Origin: Bifidobacterium breve
GTDB lineage: Bacteria > Actinomycetota > Actinomycetes > Nanopelagicales > Nanopelagicaceae
Length of the DNA: 20,697 nucleotides
Assembly: GCA_945869505.1 (NCBI GenBank)
Contig: CAMBOZ010000016.1
Coordinates: forward strand, 1-20,697
Reading direction: 5' to 3'
Shown one piece after another: positions 7,807 through 14,865 of this stretch (position 1 is the stretch's first letter; the number at the start of each line of letters is the position of its first letter). Under the pieces are notes generated by a model, which saw nothing but the letters and a program-made list of their open reading frames with translations, was not told the origin of the DNA and ran no database searches. The position numbers were made by a program, and so were the translations under genes.

Positions 7807-8264
7807 TGGCTGGACATGCCCCCGAAGTAAAGATTCCACAAATGCCACATCTCAAGGCAATTGTTATCACTGCCGCCTGGCATCCAGATATTTGCGATGC
7901 GCTAGTTGCCGGAGCGGTGCGCGGATTTAAAGAGTCGGGTATTGCTAGCCCCGTGGTACGAACAGTTGCCGGTTCATTCGAACTCCCACTTGCGGCGCAG
8001 TTAGCTTTTGATGAAGGCTTTGATGTCGCTGTAATCGTTGGGCTGGTTCTGCGCGGTGAAACTCCACACTTTGATTACGTTTGCCAAGGAGTAACGCAGG
8101 GTGTCATGGATGTTTCACTAAGCCGTTCTAAGCCCATTGGTTTCGGCGTGCTTATGTGCGACAACCTAGAACAAGCGACTGCGCGCGCTGGGCTGCCTGG
8201 CAGTAAAGAAGACAAAGGTTATGACAGCGCACTGGCGGCACTTAGCGTGATCAACAAAGGTTAA
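7806..8264 (+). CDS. ribH: 6,7-dimethyl-8-ribityllumazine synthase
   Basis: Condenses the aminouracil with dihydroxybutanone phosphate to the lumazine that riboflavin synthase uses. The family markers are VAGSFELPLAAQ near 54-65, then GLVLRGETPHFDYV with His88 at the catalytic position known from B. subtilis and E. coli. PIGFGVLMCDNLEQATARAG follows. At 152 residues it is full length; members form icosahedral or pentameric shells. It is the last rib gene, one base overlapping ribBA, which completes the ribD-E-BA-H order typical of Gram-positive operons. Confidence 0.96.
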   Translation: MAGHAPEVKIPQMPHLKAIVITAAWHPDICDALVAGAVRGFKESGIASPVVRTVAGSFELPLAAQLAFDEGFDVAVIVGLVLRGETPHFDYVCQGVTQGVMDVSLSRSKPIGFGVLMCDNLEQATARAGLPGSKEDKGYDSALAALSVINKG

Positions 8265-8267
8265 GTT

Positions 8268-9107
8268 GTGCCAGAACTCCCAGAAGTCGAAACGGTTCGC
8301 CGCGGCTTAGTTAGCCTGGTTAAAGGTTACAAAATTGTTGCAGCGCATGATCTGCATCCACGAGCACTTAAACCTGAATCAATCGCACCTCTAAAATCAA
8401 TTCAGGGCGCCAAGATCATCGATTTAAATCGACGTGGCAAGTTTCTCTGGTTTGTTTTGGATCGCCCACAGGTATTGGTTGCACATCTGGGCATGAGTGG
8501 GCAGTTCTTAATTCATCAACAAGGCCATCCCAGAGCAAAGCATGTTCGTGCACAGTTTGACCTAACCAAGCAGATGCGCAAGCGCGAGTTAGTTTTTAAC
8601 GATCAACGCACTTTCGGTTGGGTCTCGGTTGAAGAAACGCTTGATGGCGTACCAAGTTCGGCCCAGCATATTGCGCGAGATCCCTTTGATTTACAGTTTG
8701 ATCTGCAAGAGACCATCGAGAAATTTGCGAAGCGAAAGATCAGAATTAAAACAGCGCTTTTAAATCAAGAGATCATGAGTGGTGTCGGAAATATCTACGC
8801 TGATGAAACACTTTGGCGCGCCAAGGTCCATCCAGAAGTATCTACAGCCGATCTTTCCAAGAAGAAGCTTGCTTCGATAATTAGTTATGCAACAGAGGTT
8901 ATGAGTGAAGCAATCGAACAAGGTGGCACATCGTTTGACGATCTCTATATAAATGTAAATGGCGAAAGTGGATTCTTCGAACAAGCCCTTGCGGCTTATG
9001 GGTGTACCGATGAGCCATGCCCGCGTTGTGGAACACCTATTCGTCGGATCACATTTGGTGCGAGATCATCGCATTTTTGCCCGCGCTGCCAGAAGAAATA
9101 CAGGTAG
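8268..9107 (+). CDS. mutM: formamidopyrimidine-DNA glycosylase
   Basis: Base-excision repair glycosylase/lyase that removes 8-oxoguanine and formamidopyrimidines. The mature N-terminus PELPEVETV carries the catalytic Pro and Glu; Lys58 (RRGKF, the Lys57 of mature E. coli Fpg) is present. HLGMSGQF and NDQRTFGW follow. The C-terminal zinc finger has Cys251, Cys254, Cys271 and Cys274, spaced C-x2-C-x16-C-x2-C. The GTG start is 3 nt after the ribH stop, with AAAGG at 8256-8260 as SD, so it is probably co-transcribed with the rib genes. All 279 residues are in place. Flavin synthesis next to oxidative-damage repair may be chance. Confidence 0.96.
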   Translation: MPELPEVETVRRGLVSLVKGYKIVAAHDLHPRALKPESIAPLKSIQGAKIIDLNRRGKFLWFVLDRPQVLVAHLGMSGQFLIHQQGHPRAKHVRAQFDLTKQMRKRELVFNDQRTFGWVSVEETLDGVPSSAQHIARDPFDLQFDLQETIEKFAKRKIRIKTALLNQEIMSGVGNIYADETLWRAKVHPEVSTADLSKKKLASIISYATEVMSEAIEQGGTSFDDLYINVNGESGFFEQALAAYGCTDEPCPRCGTPIRRITFGARSSHFCPRCQKKYR

Positions 9108-9136
9108 ATCACAGGATTAACCAGTAGCGTAGGCGC

Positions 9137-9667
9137 GTGCATGTGAATGAAGGAATTTTAAAGGCCCTTGAGGCTGAATCGATAGAGATTCTGCGCGAAA
9201 CTGCCGCCGCCTTCAAAAACCCAGTGATGATGTATTCCATTGGAAAAGATTCTTCCGTTCTTCTCCATTTAGCGATCAAAGCTTTCTATCCCGCCCCAGT
9301 TCCTTTCCGGTTGTTACATATCGATACAACATGGAAGTTTAAAGAGATGATCTCCTTTCGCGACAAGATTGTCGCCGATCACAAATTGAATTTGATTGTT
9401 CACACAAACCAAGAGGGCGCAACTTCCGGAGCAAATCCATTTACTACCGGAATTTCTGAATATACGCGCATCATGAAGACAGTTGCACTACGGCAGGCAC
9501 TCGATCACCATGAAGTAGATGCCGCTATCGGGGGATCACGCCGTGATGAAGAAAAATCTCGCGCAAAGGAACGAATCTTTAGCGTTCGCGATGAAGGCCA
9601 TAGCTGAAACCCACGTAATCAACGCCCCGAACTCTGGCGTTCTTACAACACTCGCTTAGCGCCAGGT
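9137..9667 (+). pseudogene. cysD: sulfate adenylyltransferase subunit 2 remnant (nonsense mutation and 3' truncation)
   Basis: Starts at GTG 9137 with the usual [12 protein letters not shown] and the PP-loop [17 protein letters not shown], followed by [13 protein letters not shown] and [22 protein letters not shown]. These are typical of CysD, which with CysN activates sulfate to APS. The frame meets TGA at 9605-9607. Reading on in the same frame gives NPRNQRPELWRSYNTRLAPG, again CysD, and the TGA falls exactly on the Trp of the family pattern RDE-x3-W-[DN]-P-[RK]-NQRPELW. So TGG became TGA. Homology ends near 9667; the last third of the gene (including the usual SNWTELDIW region) and any cysN partner are missing. 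A complete CysD is about 300 residues, against 156 here before the stop. The gene should be inactive, consistent with dependence on reduced sulfur (inference). Confidence 0.88.
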
Positions 9668-9793
9668 CTGCCAACCCGTGATGTCTTGTGTAGTTCCGGC
9701 ATGAAGAATGATCGCGTCCGCAGATTGCAGTCCATTAGTTAGGTACTCAAGATTGCGTCCATCGGAGAGCGTGAAATTCTGGCGAGGTTGCAT
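9656..9793 (-). pseudogene. 5' remnant of an alpha/beta-hydrolase-like gene
   Basis: On the minus strand an ATG at 9793 opens a 45-codon frame ending at TAA 9656-9658. It reads like the first strands of an alpha/beta hydrolase: FTLSDGRNLEYLTNG, then ADAIILHAGTTQDITGW. The DGR-x-L-x-Y and hydrophobic-x-HxGT patterns mark strands before the oxyanion hole. Everything downstream, including the nucleophile elbow, is absent. The frame runs directly into the truncated cysD on the other strand between about 9659 and 9670. An in-frame TAA precedes the ATG and no clear SD is seen. I consider it a fragment left by a deletion; the family assignment rests on a short stretch. Confidence 0.55.
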
Positions 9794-9809
9794 TTAATAG
9801 GTTCTCATT

Positions 9810-10340
9810 TCACTGCTTCAATGGAGGAACGAATGAAAGGCGAAGCGCTACTTGGTTTGGATCTAACTGACTTGAGGTCGTTAAATCGTAATTAGCTTTG
9901 GCAAAAGCTTCGAGGTCGGCTTTTTTGAGAGCAATACTGAATTCAAGTGCGCGTAAAGTTCCTCGGTCAGAACCTTCTGATTGAGCATCAAATCCGCCAA
10001 CAATTTGTGCGTAGATAACTTCAGTCTGGGGATCGAGGTTTTCTCTCTCGAAGTAGGCACTTAAATCATCCTGAACTTTTTCTTTATCAAAGCCAGAGTA
10101 GTAAAAGTTAAAACCAAGATTTATTGGGGCCTGCTCACCTAAATCAGCTCGTTTAAAATCATTTTGTCCCAGGGAGTTCACTTCAGATGCCGAACCATTT
10201 TTGGCTCTATCAGGAACGCTAAAGGAGATGCTAACCAGGAAGATAATCGCAAGGCTCAAGAGCAAATCCGCAAAGACCCAACCTGCGATATTTATCGAGT
10301 CATCCTGTACATCTGGATCAGTTGGGCGAGTACGGTTCAT
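9810..10340 (-). CDS. single-TM membrane protein with intramembrane Asp, MotB/TolR/OmpA-type stator-like candidate
   Basis: A 176-residue protein. A short acidic cytoplasmic N-terminus leads to one TM segment, IAGWVFADLLLSLAIIFLVS (residues 18-37), with Asp25 near its start. This resembles the proton-carrying Asp of MotB, TolR and ExbD segments. An extracytoplasmic domain of ~130 residues follows, with GGFDAQSEGSDRGTLRALEFS. I do not see a clear peptidoglycan-binding OmpA signature, and the length is shorter than MotB. ATG at 10340 overlaps the stop of the upstream partner (ATGA), so the pair should be made together. It could be the ion-coupled half of an energy-transducing pair; alternatively an uncharacterised membrane protein. 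The 3' end lies 16 nt before the hydrolase remnant. Confidence 0.6.
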   Translation of the reverse strand: MNRTRPTDPDVQDDSINIAGWVFADLLLSLAIIFLVSISFSVPDRAKNGSASEVNSLGQNDFKRADLGEQAPINLGFNFYYSGFDKEKVQDDLSAYFERENLDPQTEVIYAQIVGGFDAQSEGSDRGTLRALEFSIALKKADLEAFAKANYDLTTSSQLDPNQVALRLSFVPPLKQ

Positions 10341-11092
10341 TTCTCGAGTTTTTCAATCAACTTCTTAATCGAATCAAGTTGTCGGCGGATTACAGACCCT
10401 TTTGAAATTTCAGCCGCACTTTTCTCGGCTGACTTAACAATCTTTGCCGTAGCGACAGAAGTTGCCTTTAACTCTCTGACCGCAGCTAAAGAGTTTTGGT
10501 TCAAGGCTATAGGGGTAATGGTCTTAAATTGGAAGAGATACTGATTTATCTCAAAGCCAAGTCGGAATCTTTCTTTCGCAATTACCTTTTCAGCTTCTCG
10601 CTTTTGGGTTGAAGATGTTTTCTGCAGAACCGCAATAGCAACCGATGCAACAATAATGAGTGAGAGAAGAAGGAAACCAATTCTGGTGATACTACTTAAA
10701 GTCCAAAATTTAGGAAGTACGCCGTAGCCATTTTCCCAAAAGTCAAAGAAGTTGACGATCGTATTTGGATTTGCAGCGGTATATTCTGAATACGCTGCAG
10801 TTGCCTGGCTAATGCCGGCCCATGTAAATGCAACTGGTACGAATACCAAAATATTTCGAACGCTAATCAAGGTTTCCGAGTAACGAGACTCCATTAACCC
10901 TGCACCATTTTCTGGATGTGGCAAAGTTTGTGTCGCGTCGTACTGAGCCAGTGATTGCAGGCCAATTCCGGTTTCTAGCGATTGGGCAAGGGTTTCCACA
11001 TATATGTCATCTTCAACCAGGTTCTTCTGGCTCCAAGAATTGAGTGAATCGGCTAATTCAAGATTCTGGTTTTTAACTTTCTTCGTGGCCAC
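10337..11092 (-). CDS. two-TM membrane protein with C-terminal helical region, partner of the 9810 gene
   Basis: A 251-residue protein that I cannot assign to a named family. An acidic/polar N-terminal region of ~75 residues precedes TM1 (about 78-98, VRNILVFVPVAFTWAGIS). A short outer loop with FFDFWENGYG leads to TM2 (about 136-156). The C-terminal 90 residues are charged and Ala/Lys/Glu-rich, likely helical or coiled coil. The start is GTG at 11092, the first start after an in-frame TAG; no SD is seen, so the mRNA may be leaderless. The 4-nt overlap with an Asp-bearing single-TM protein suggests a TolQ/TolR- or ZorA/ZorB-like membrane complex, but the MotA/TolQ/ExbB core fold is not recognisable. 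It is divergent from the surface-protein set beginning at 11207. Confidence 0.6.
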   Translation of the reverse strand: MATKKVKNQNLELADSLNSWSQKNLVEDDIYVETLAQSLETGIGLQSLAQYDATQTLPHPENGAGLMESRYSETLISVRNILVFVPVAFTWAGISQATAAYSEYTAANPNTIVNFFDFWENGYGVLPKFWTLSSITRIGFLLLSLIIVASVAIAVLQKTSSTQKREAEKVIAKERFRLGFEINQYLFQFKTITPIALNQNSLAAVRELKATSVATAKIVKSAEKSAAEISKGSVIRRQLDSIKKLIEKLEK

Positions 11093-11150
11093 GGGGTAAA
11101 ACTAGTGCAATCACCGCTTGAGAGCGAGGGTCTATTTCGACTATACGAAG

Positions 11151-11179
11151 TTCGGTAGTCTTGGCCTGCTTTATACAAT
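11151..11179 (+). promoter_or_regulatory. candidate promoter for the surface-protein set
   Basis: TTCGGT (11151-11156) and TACAAT (11174-11179) are 17 nt apart, a normal spacing for a housekeeping sigma factor. Transcription would begin near 11186, just before the SD at 11194-11199. The -35 is a weak match. Confidence 0.35.
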
Positions 11180-11206
11180 TTCTAGCGGAAAAAAGGAGGG
11201 TCGAAT

Positions 11207-12328
11207 TTGGACATTTTAAATCTCGACCCCAATGAAGAGGATGAGTACCTCGAAGATGCCGAAATTGAAGCAGAGATCGAGGAAGAAGAGTTAGGCATTG
11301 CCCAACCCACAAAGCCTTCTATCGCCGATCGAAAGTCATTTAAGTTTGGAATTGCCGCCGCCTTTATCTATACGCTCGTGTTGATTGGCGAAACTATTGG
11401 TGCGCGCATCACCTTAAATGATGCACAACCTATCGAATATGGTCAAGGTTCTATTGTCGCCCAGGCATGTGATGACAACGGTATGCGCGTTACGGCAATT
11501 TCATACACTGACACATCAACGGTTCCATACTCCTTCTATCTATCGGGAATCAAGTTTGAACAGATCTCCGATGCCTGTATCAACCAAACATTTAAACTTA
11601 GGATTTTTGATCAGAGTATGAACGCGATGAACTTGGGCTACAACCAGATGTCAGGTGGCACCGGTCCAGATGCCAACTTTGCAAAATTCCTTCTAACCCG
11701 AAACTCCTCAGATTCTGACGGAATCGATTGGCGCGTTTTTCCCGCTTCCTCATTTCCTAATCCACCAAGTGAAGACGGCTTAACAATCTGTGGCGGTGAT
11801 TACGATCTTTCGGACACTATTGAGTATGACTTCGGTGCAGATATTCCAAAGCCGGGTTGTCCAGATAACAACTACTTAATTCACTGGCGCGGCTTTGTAA
11901 AGATTCCCAAAACAGATGATGGCGTAAAGCATGATGTCGTGTTTTCTCTCTTTAGCAACGGCAAGTCCCAGGTTCAGATAAACAACCAGAACATCATCAC
12001 CGATCGAAGTGGGCATGACTTTGGAAAAGTGACTGGCAGCATTCCAATGCAATATGGGCGCTCTTATGCAATGGATGTCTGGATGTATAAATCAACGGGA
12101 AGCGCAAAGATTCGCCTTGATTGGAATGTGGATTCAGAGACAACGATCCCCGCAGGGGTTTTCCAGTATGACTCAACCATTTCCGCCCAGGTTTCAGCCA
12201 GTGAAGGTGTAACTGACTATTACGCCACGTACGGAACGGGATCAGCCAATAATCGTTCTTTCACTGTCTATTTCCCAAGGCTGATGCCGGCTAATTCGGT
12301 TAACAAATTTATTTTGGAGACTTCCTGA
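11207..12328 (+). CDS. secreted or anchored FGQG-domain protein with PA14-like insertion
   Basis: A 373-residue protein with TTG start behind AGGAGG (11194-11199, 7-nt spacing). Residues 1-43 are strikingly acidic and presumably cytoplasmic. A hydrophobic segment (about 48-66, FGIAAAFIYTLVLIGETIGA) acts as signal or anchor. Directly after it comes the motif IEYGQG (at 11438-11449) and, six residues later, CD (11468). A second Cys follows in DACINQTFKLRIF. This pattern is shared with three other proteins in the window. Residues ~205-322 resemble PA14, a carbohydrate-binding or adhesion domain: IHWRGFVKIP at 225-234, a mid-domain SNGKSQVQINNQNIITD, and IRLDWN ending near 307. The C-terminus NKFILETS resembles RITLESS of the 14109 gene. 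Its stop overlaps the next start by one base. Function as a surface subunit or tip adhesin is inferred. Confidence 0.75.
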   Translation: MDILNLDPNEEDEYLEDAEIEAEIEEEELGIAQPTKPSIADRKSFKFGIAAAFIYTLVLIGETIGARITLNDAQPIEYGQGSIVAQACDDNGMRVTAISYTDTSTVPYSFYLSGIKFEQISDACINQTFKLRIFDQSMNAMNLGYNQMSGGTGPDANFAKFLLTRNSSDSDGIDWRVFPASSFPNPPSEDGLTICGGDYDLSDTIEYDFGADIPKPGCPDNNYLIHWRGFVKIPKTDDGVKHDVVFSLFSNGKSQVQINNQNIITDRSGHDFGKVTGSIPMQYGRSYAMDVWMYKSTGSAKIRLDWNVDSETTIPAGVFQYDSTISAQVSASEGVTDYYATYGTGSANNRSFTVYFPRLMPANSVNKFILETS

Positions 12329-13092
12329 TGCTTAGGATGACCCAAGTCCGAAATCTGAACCCAGGGGACAACTCCTATAAACGCAAAATAGCCATGCGCT
12401 TTATCGTGCTCAGCCTGAGCGCATTCTTTCTTTCTCAGGTGATTCCCACTTTGGCAGAAGAACAAGATCGCGCCGTTGAGCTAACCGAGCAAGTTGCCCC
12501 AAGCGGCGAGTCATCCACCGCTTCCGCTGTACCAGCACCAGAGAGCGCAACAGCTCCCTCGGAATCTCCTTCAAGGTCACCGGTTCCATCATCTTCAGCA
12601 ACGCCTGTGGTTTACCCGGCAAAACCTTCACAATCACAAGGCATGGTTATCCAAGTTCCTGGAGAAATCTCCGTAGATCCGCGCGCACAGATAGTTCGTA
12701 TCCCACGAATCACAGTTTCCGGCCCCGAATACCTTTTAGCGTGCATTAACACTGTCAATACCGTTGTCGACGTCTTAACGATCGGCGCCCCAGATAATGC
12801 AAATGCGACAAACCTCTTTATTCAAGGAGATTTGAGTTCAACCCTGACAATTGCCGCACCTGCTCTCCTTGTAAACACAGTTTTCAATGCTTCCGGTGGA
12901 GCGAAGATCTCAGCCCTGGGCCAATCCATCGCCGGGCAACAGATCCAAATCGGGTTCCTCGCCACCGATAAGCAAGCCGAGAATTCCAGCCTCTGTCCGA
13001 AGATTTTGCCCGAAAACCGTCGGGTCATTTCGATAAAAGCGCTTGGCGTCGGATTGGGCATGAAAAAAGGGGAAGTGACACTCAAGCGGTGA
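12328..13092 (+). CDS. secreted protein with Ser/Pro/Ala-rich stalk
   Basis: A 254-residue protein overlapping the previous gene by one base (TGATG). A signal peptide is visible around residues 22-43 (MRFIVLSLSAFFLSQVIPTLA, with cleavage likely after TLA), preceded by a basic stretch. Residues ~58-105 are rich in Ser, Pro, Ala and Thr, as expected of a wall-spanning linker. The C-terminal part (GMVIQVPGEISVDPRAQIVR onward) looks like an all-beta domain with two Cys, in LLACINTV and SSLCPKIL, that might form a disulfide. It lacks the FGQG motif of its neighbours. I do not recognise the family. Position and coupling to the PA14-bearing protein suggest a joint surface role. Confidence 0.7.
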   Translation: MLRMTQVRNLNPGDNSYKRKIAMRFIVLSLSAFFLSQVIPTLAEEQDRAVELTEQVAPSGESSTASAVPAPESATAPSESPSRSPVPSSSATPVVYPAKPSQSQGMVIQVPGEISVDPRAQIVRIPRITVSGPEYLLACINTVNTVVDVLTIGAPDNANATNLFIQGDLSSTLTIAAPALLVNTVFNASGGAKISALGQSIAGQQIQIGFLATDKQAENSSLCPKILPENRRVISIKALGVGLGMKKGEVTLKR

Positions 13093-13192
13093 AAACCACG
13101 CTTGTGGCGGAATAACCCCCCAAGCAATAGTCTGTCCCAAGGTTTGCGCTCGCGGTTTCGTGGGCCTTAGTTCAAGTAGAGAGGTCGTGCCC

Positions 13193-13879
13193 GTGGCTGG
13201 AAATTTGGGCTCACCTCTTAGCGGAAAAATGAATAATGGTTTTGCCGGAATCGGAAGCGCAAAATCTAAATTAATGATCGGCGTAACGCTTGTCGCGTTA
13301 GTTCCTTTTATGATGTCAACTTTTGCAGCGAACGTAACCGTTGGTTCTGGCGCACTTGAATTTGGTCAAGGTTCGCAACAGGCAATTGCTTGCGACCCAA
13401 CAGTATTTGTCTCAATCGGCGAAGAATGGCATTCGCAACCGACGCCGACAGATTCATCCGCCGGATTCTTCCGAGTCAAAGCTGTCACGATTTCAAATTT
13501 AGATCTAAATAGTTGTCGCGGTAAAAAGTTACGCATGCGCTTGATTAACACCACCGGCTCTGAAATTGCAATAGGTGCAAACCCAGATATCCGAGTCTTG
13601 CAAGTAGTCGTTCCGGATGTGGACGCACAAGTCAGCTCAAGCGATGCAACCTATTTACAACTCGCTGCGCTTAACGGAGATGGTGGAGTAGTCAGTGGCA
13701 CTCTCACTTCGGCGGCATCACTAAACCTTGCAGGCACAGCTATCTACGATGGAAGCGATCTTTCAGCGACATCAGCAGATGTCACTTATTACTTAGATCC
13801 AACGCGCACGCTCGTTAATATCGACGGCCAAATCGTTGGACGAACCACGGTGGAAACCGTAAATAACCCAAAGCGCTAA
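13193..13879 (+). CDS. secreted FGQG-domain protein
   Basis: A 228-residue protein. I chose GTG 13193, 8 nt after AGAGAGG (13178-13184); GTG 13187 and 13160 in the same frame fit that SD less well. Lys-containing SAKSK precedes a hydrophobic segment (KLMIGVTLVALVPFMMSTFA) ending near FAA. LEFGQG (13358-13372) and, six residues later, CD (13391-13396) follow within about 15 residues of the membrane segment. The second Cys is in LNSCRGKKLRMRL. This is the same domain layout as the genes at 11207 and 14109. The likely processing enzyme is the signal peptidase at 14866. The 100-nt gap before it holds only a 4-bp CCAC/GTGG hairpin. No known family is recognised; a fibre subunit role is inferred. 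Confidence 0.72.
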   Translation: MAGNLGSPLSGKMNNGFAGIGSAKSKLMIGVTLVALVPFMMSTFAANVTVGSGALEFGQGSQQAIACDPTVFVSIGEEWHSQPTPTDSSAGFFRVKAVTISNLDLNSCRGKKLRMRLINTTGSEIAIGANPDIRVLQVVVPDVDAQVSSSDATYLQLAALNGDGGVVSGTLTSAASLNLAGTAIYDGSDLSATSADVTYYLDPTRTLVNIDGQIVGRTTVETVNNPKR

Positions 13880-14108
13880 CCCGTTTTGGATGAATGAGAA
13901 TTGTTGGGCTCGCGTAAGCCTGCCTGAAAAACCGGTCGCTGATCGGTCGATTGACTGCGGGGAAGTAGTCAAAACGAGCAGCGGATGGGGTCAGTTTGAG
14001 CCTGAATATCAGACTCTGGCGGGCTTGACTCACCCTAGGGCGAGTGCTTGGATTAACCGTTGGCCACCGTGGTCAGCGCCACTACATACCGCGCAAAGGA
14101 CATATAAA
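13880..14108 (+). other. 229-nt non-coding leader with dyad elements
   Basis: The frame of the next gene stays open back to 13890, but the predicted residues there are Trp-rich and unlike a surface protein, so I read this as untranslated. It contains a hairpin ACCGGTC-GCT-GATCGGT (13931-13947, one G:T) and a near-palindrome ACTCaCCCTAGGGcGAGT (14028-14045) flanked on both sides by GCTTG. Neither is followed by a T-run. They could be regulatory RNA or operator sites. Confidence 0.4.
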
Positions 14109-14759
14109 GTGGAGATTTTAAAGTTTGCAGAACCACCAAAGCGTAGTTCTGGCACAAGTACAAAGAAGCGTGGCGGAATCATGCCACTTCTCGCAGTTGT
14201 CGTATCAGTTGCCGTTGTCGGTGGCATGAGCACAACCCTCGCGGGAACCATTTCTCTTAACACAGGCGGAAGCGTTGAATTCGGTCAAGGCGTTGTAACA
14301 ACAGCTGCTTGTGATGCGACTATCAAGATTCTTCCAGCCTCAAGTTTCGATTCATCAACATCTACTTTCAGCGTTTCCTCTATCACACTTCAAGAAATTG
14401 GAATTAAATCCAACGGCTCAGATACGGCTACAGCCGGTGCTGGTTGCTTGAACAAGAGACTTACTCTTCGAGCATACGACTCTAACGGAGGCGCGCTTAA
14501 AGTTAACTCGGCCGCAACTCAAGAGTATGTTCAAGTTGAAATTCCGGATTCTTCAACAGTAGCTGCTGCCGGAACATTCACTTACAAGTCAAGTTTCGCG
14601 GGTATCACTGGTGCCGGTGGATTTAGTTCTAACGCCACCACGGTTGCTACTGGAACAGTTGATCCGGGTTACTTCACAGTTACTGGCTTGAAGATCTCAG
14701 GTACGGTTACTCGAATCACTTTGGAAAGCAGCGAAGTTCAGGGAGCAAACTCTAACTAA
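14109..14759 (+). CDS. secreted FGQG-domain protein
   Basis: A 216-residue protein with GTG start 8 nt after AAAGGA (14095-14100). A basic N-terminus (KRSSGTSTKKRGG) precedes the hydrophobic segment MPLLAVVVSVAVVGGMSTTL, ending LAG. The mature chain then opens TISLNTGGSVEFGQG (FGQG at 14280-14291) and reaches CD at 14310. A second Cys lies in GAGCLNKRLTLRAY. The rest is Thr/Ser/Gly-rich beta-type sequence ending with RITLESSEV. It is the cleanest example of the shared domain and may be the major subunit, because it is followed at once by a strong terminator that isolates the upstream set. The family is unknown to me. The arrangement of signal segment, short beta strand and domain recalls TasA/camelysin-type substrates of SipW, without evident sequence identity. 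Confidence 0.72.
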   Translation: MEILKFAEPPKRSSGTSTKKRGGIMPLLAVVVSVAVVGGMSTTLAGTISLNTGGSVEFGQGVVTTAACDATIKILPASSFDSSTSTFSVSSITLQEIGIKSNGSDTATAGAGCLNKRLTLRAYDSNGGALKVNSAATQEYVQVEIPDSSTVAAAGTFTYKSSFAGITGAGGFSSNATTVATGTVDPGYFTVTGLKISGTVTRITLESSEVQGANSN

Positions 14760-14784
14760 GCTAAATTGCGCGGTTTGATGAGAG

Positions 14785-14820
14785 CCTGGTTTGGGTATTC
14801 GTACCCAAACCAGGTTTCTC
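14785..14820 (+). terminator. strong intrinsic terminator
   Basis: CCTGGTTTGGGTA (14785-14797) and TACCCAAACCAGG (14802-14814) form a perfect 13-bp stem around a TTCG tetraloop, followed by TTTCTCTATTT. It closes the 11207-14759 transcription unit 25 nt after the stop codon. Confidence 0.92.
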
Positions 14821-14824
14821 TATT

Positions 14825-14830
14825 TATACT
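14825..14830 (+). promoter_or_regulatory. candidate -10 element for the signal-peptidase unit
   Basis: TATACT lies between the terminator and the gene at 14866. Transcription from about 14837 would leave room for the SD at 14850. A -35 would overlap the terminator stem and is not evident. Confidence 0.3.
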
Positions 14831-14865
14831 TTAAGTAATTAGATACTTTGAAAGGGGTCTGGCAA

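Noticed and set aside
9605..9607. Possible recoding of TGA (as Trp or selenocysteine) in cysD
   Set aside because: All other genes end or read normally with the standard code, no SECIS-like structure was evident, and the gene is truncated about 60 nt later anyway; a nonsense mutation is simpler.
9810..11092. Zorya or other named anti-phage system
   Set aside because: The pair only loosely recalls ZorA/ZorB; no helicase, nuclease or other effector gene is next to it in the window, and the MotA core is not recognisable.
11073..11312. Minus-strand open frame across the divergent promoter region
   Set aside because: It overlaps the starts of both real divergent genes, has no SD and a non-coding-like composition.
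13890..14108. Extended N-terminus for the gene at 14109
   Set aside because: The frame is open, but the predicted residues are Trp-rich and unlike the paralogues, and GTG 14109 has an SD at ideal distance in front of a normal basic plus hydrophobic signal segment.
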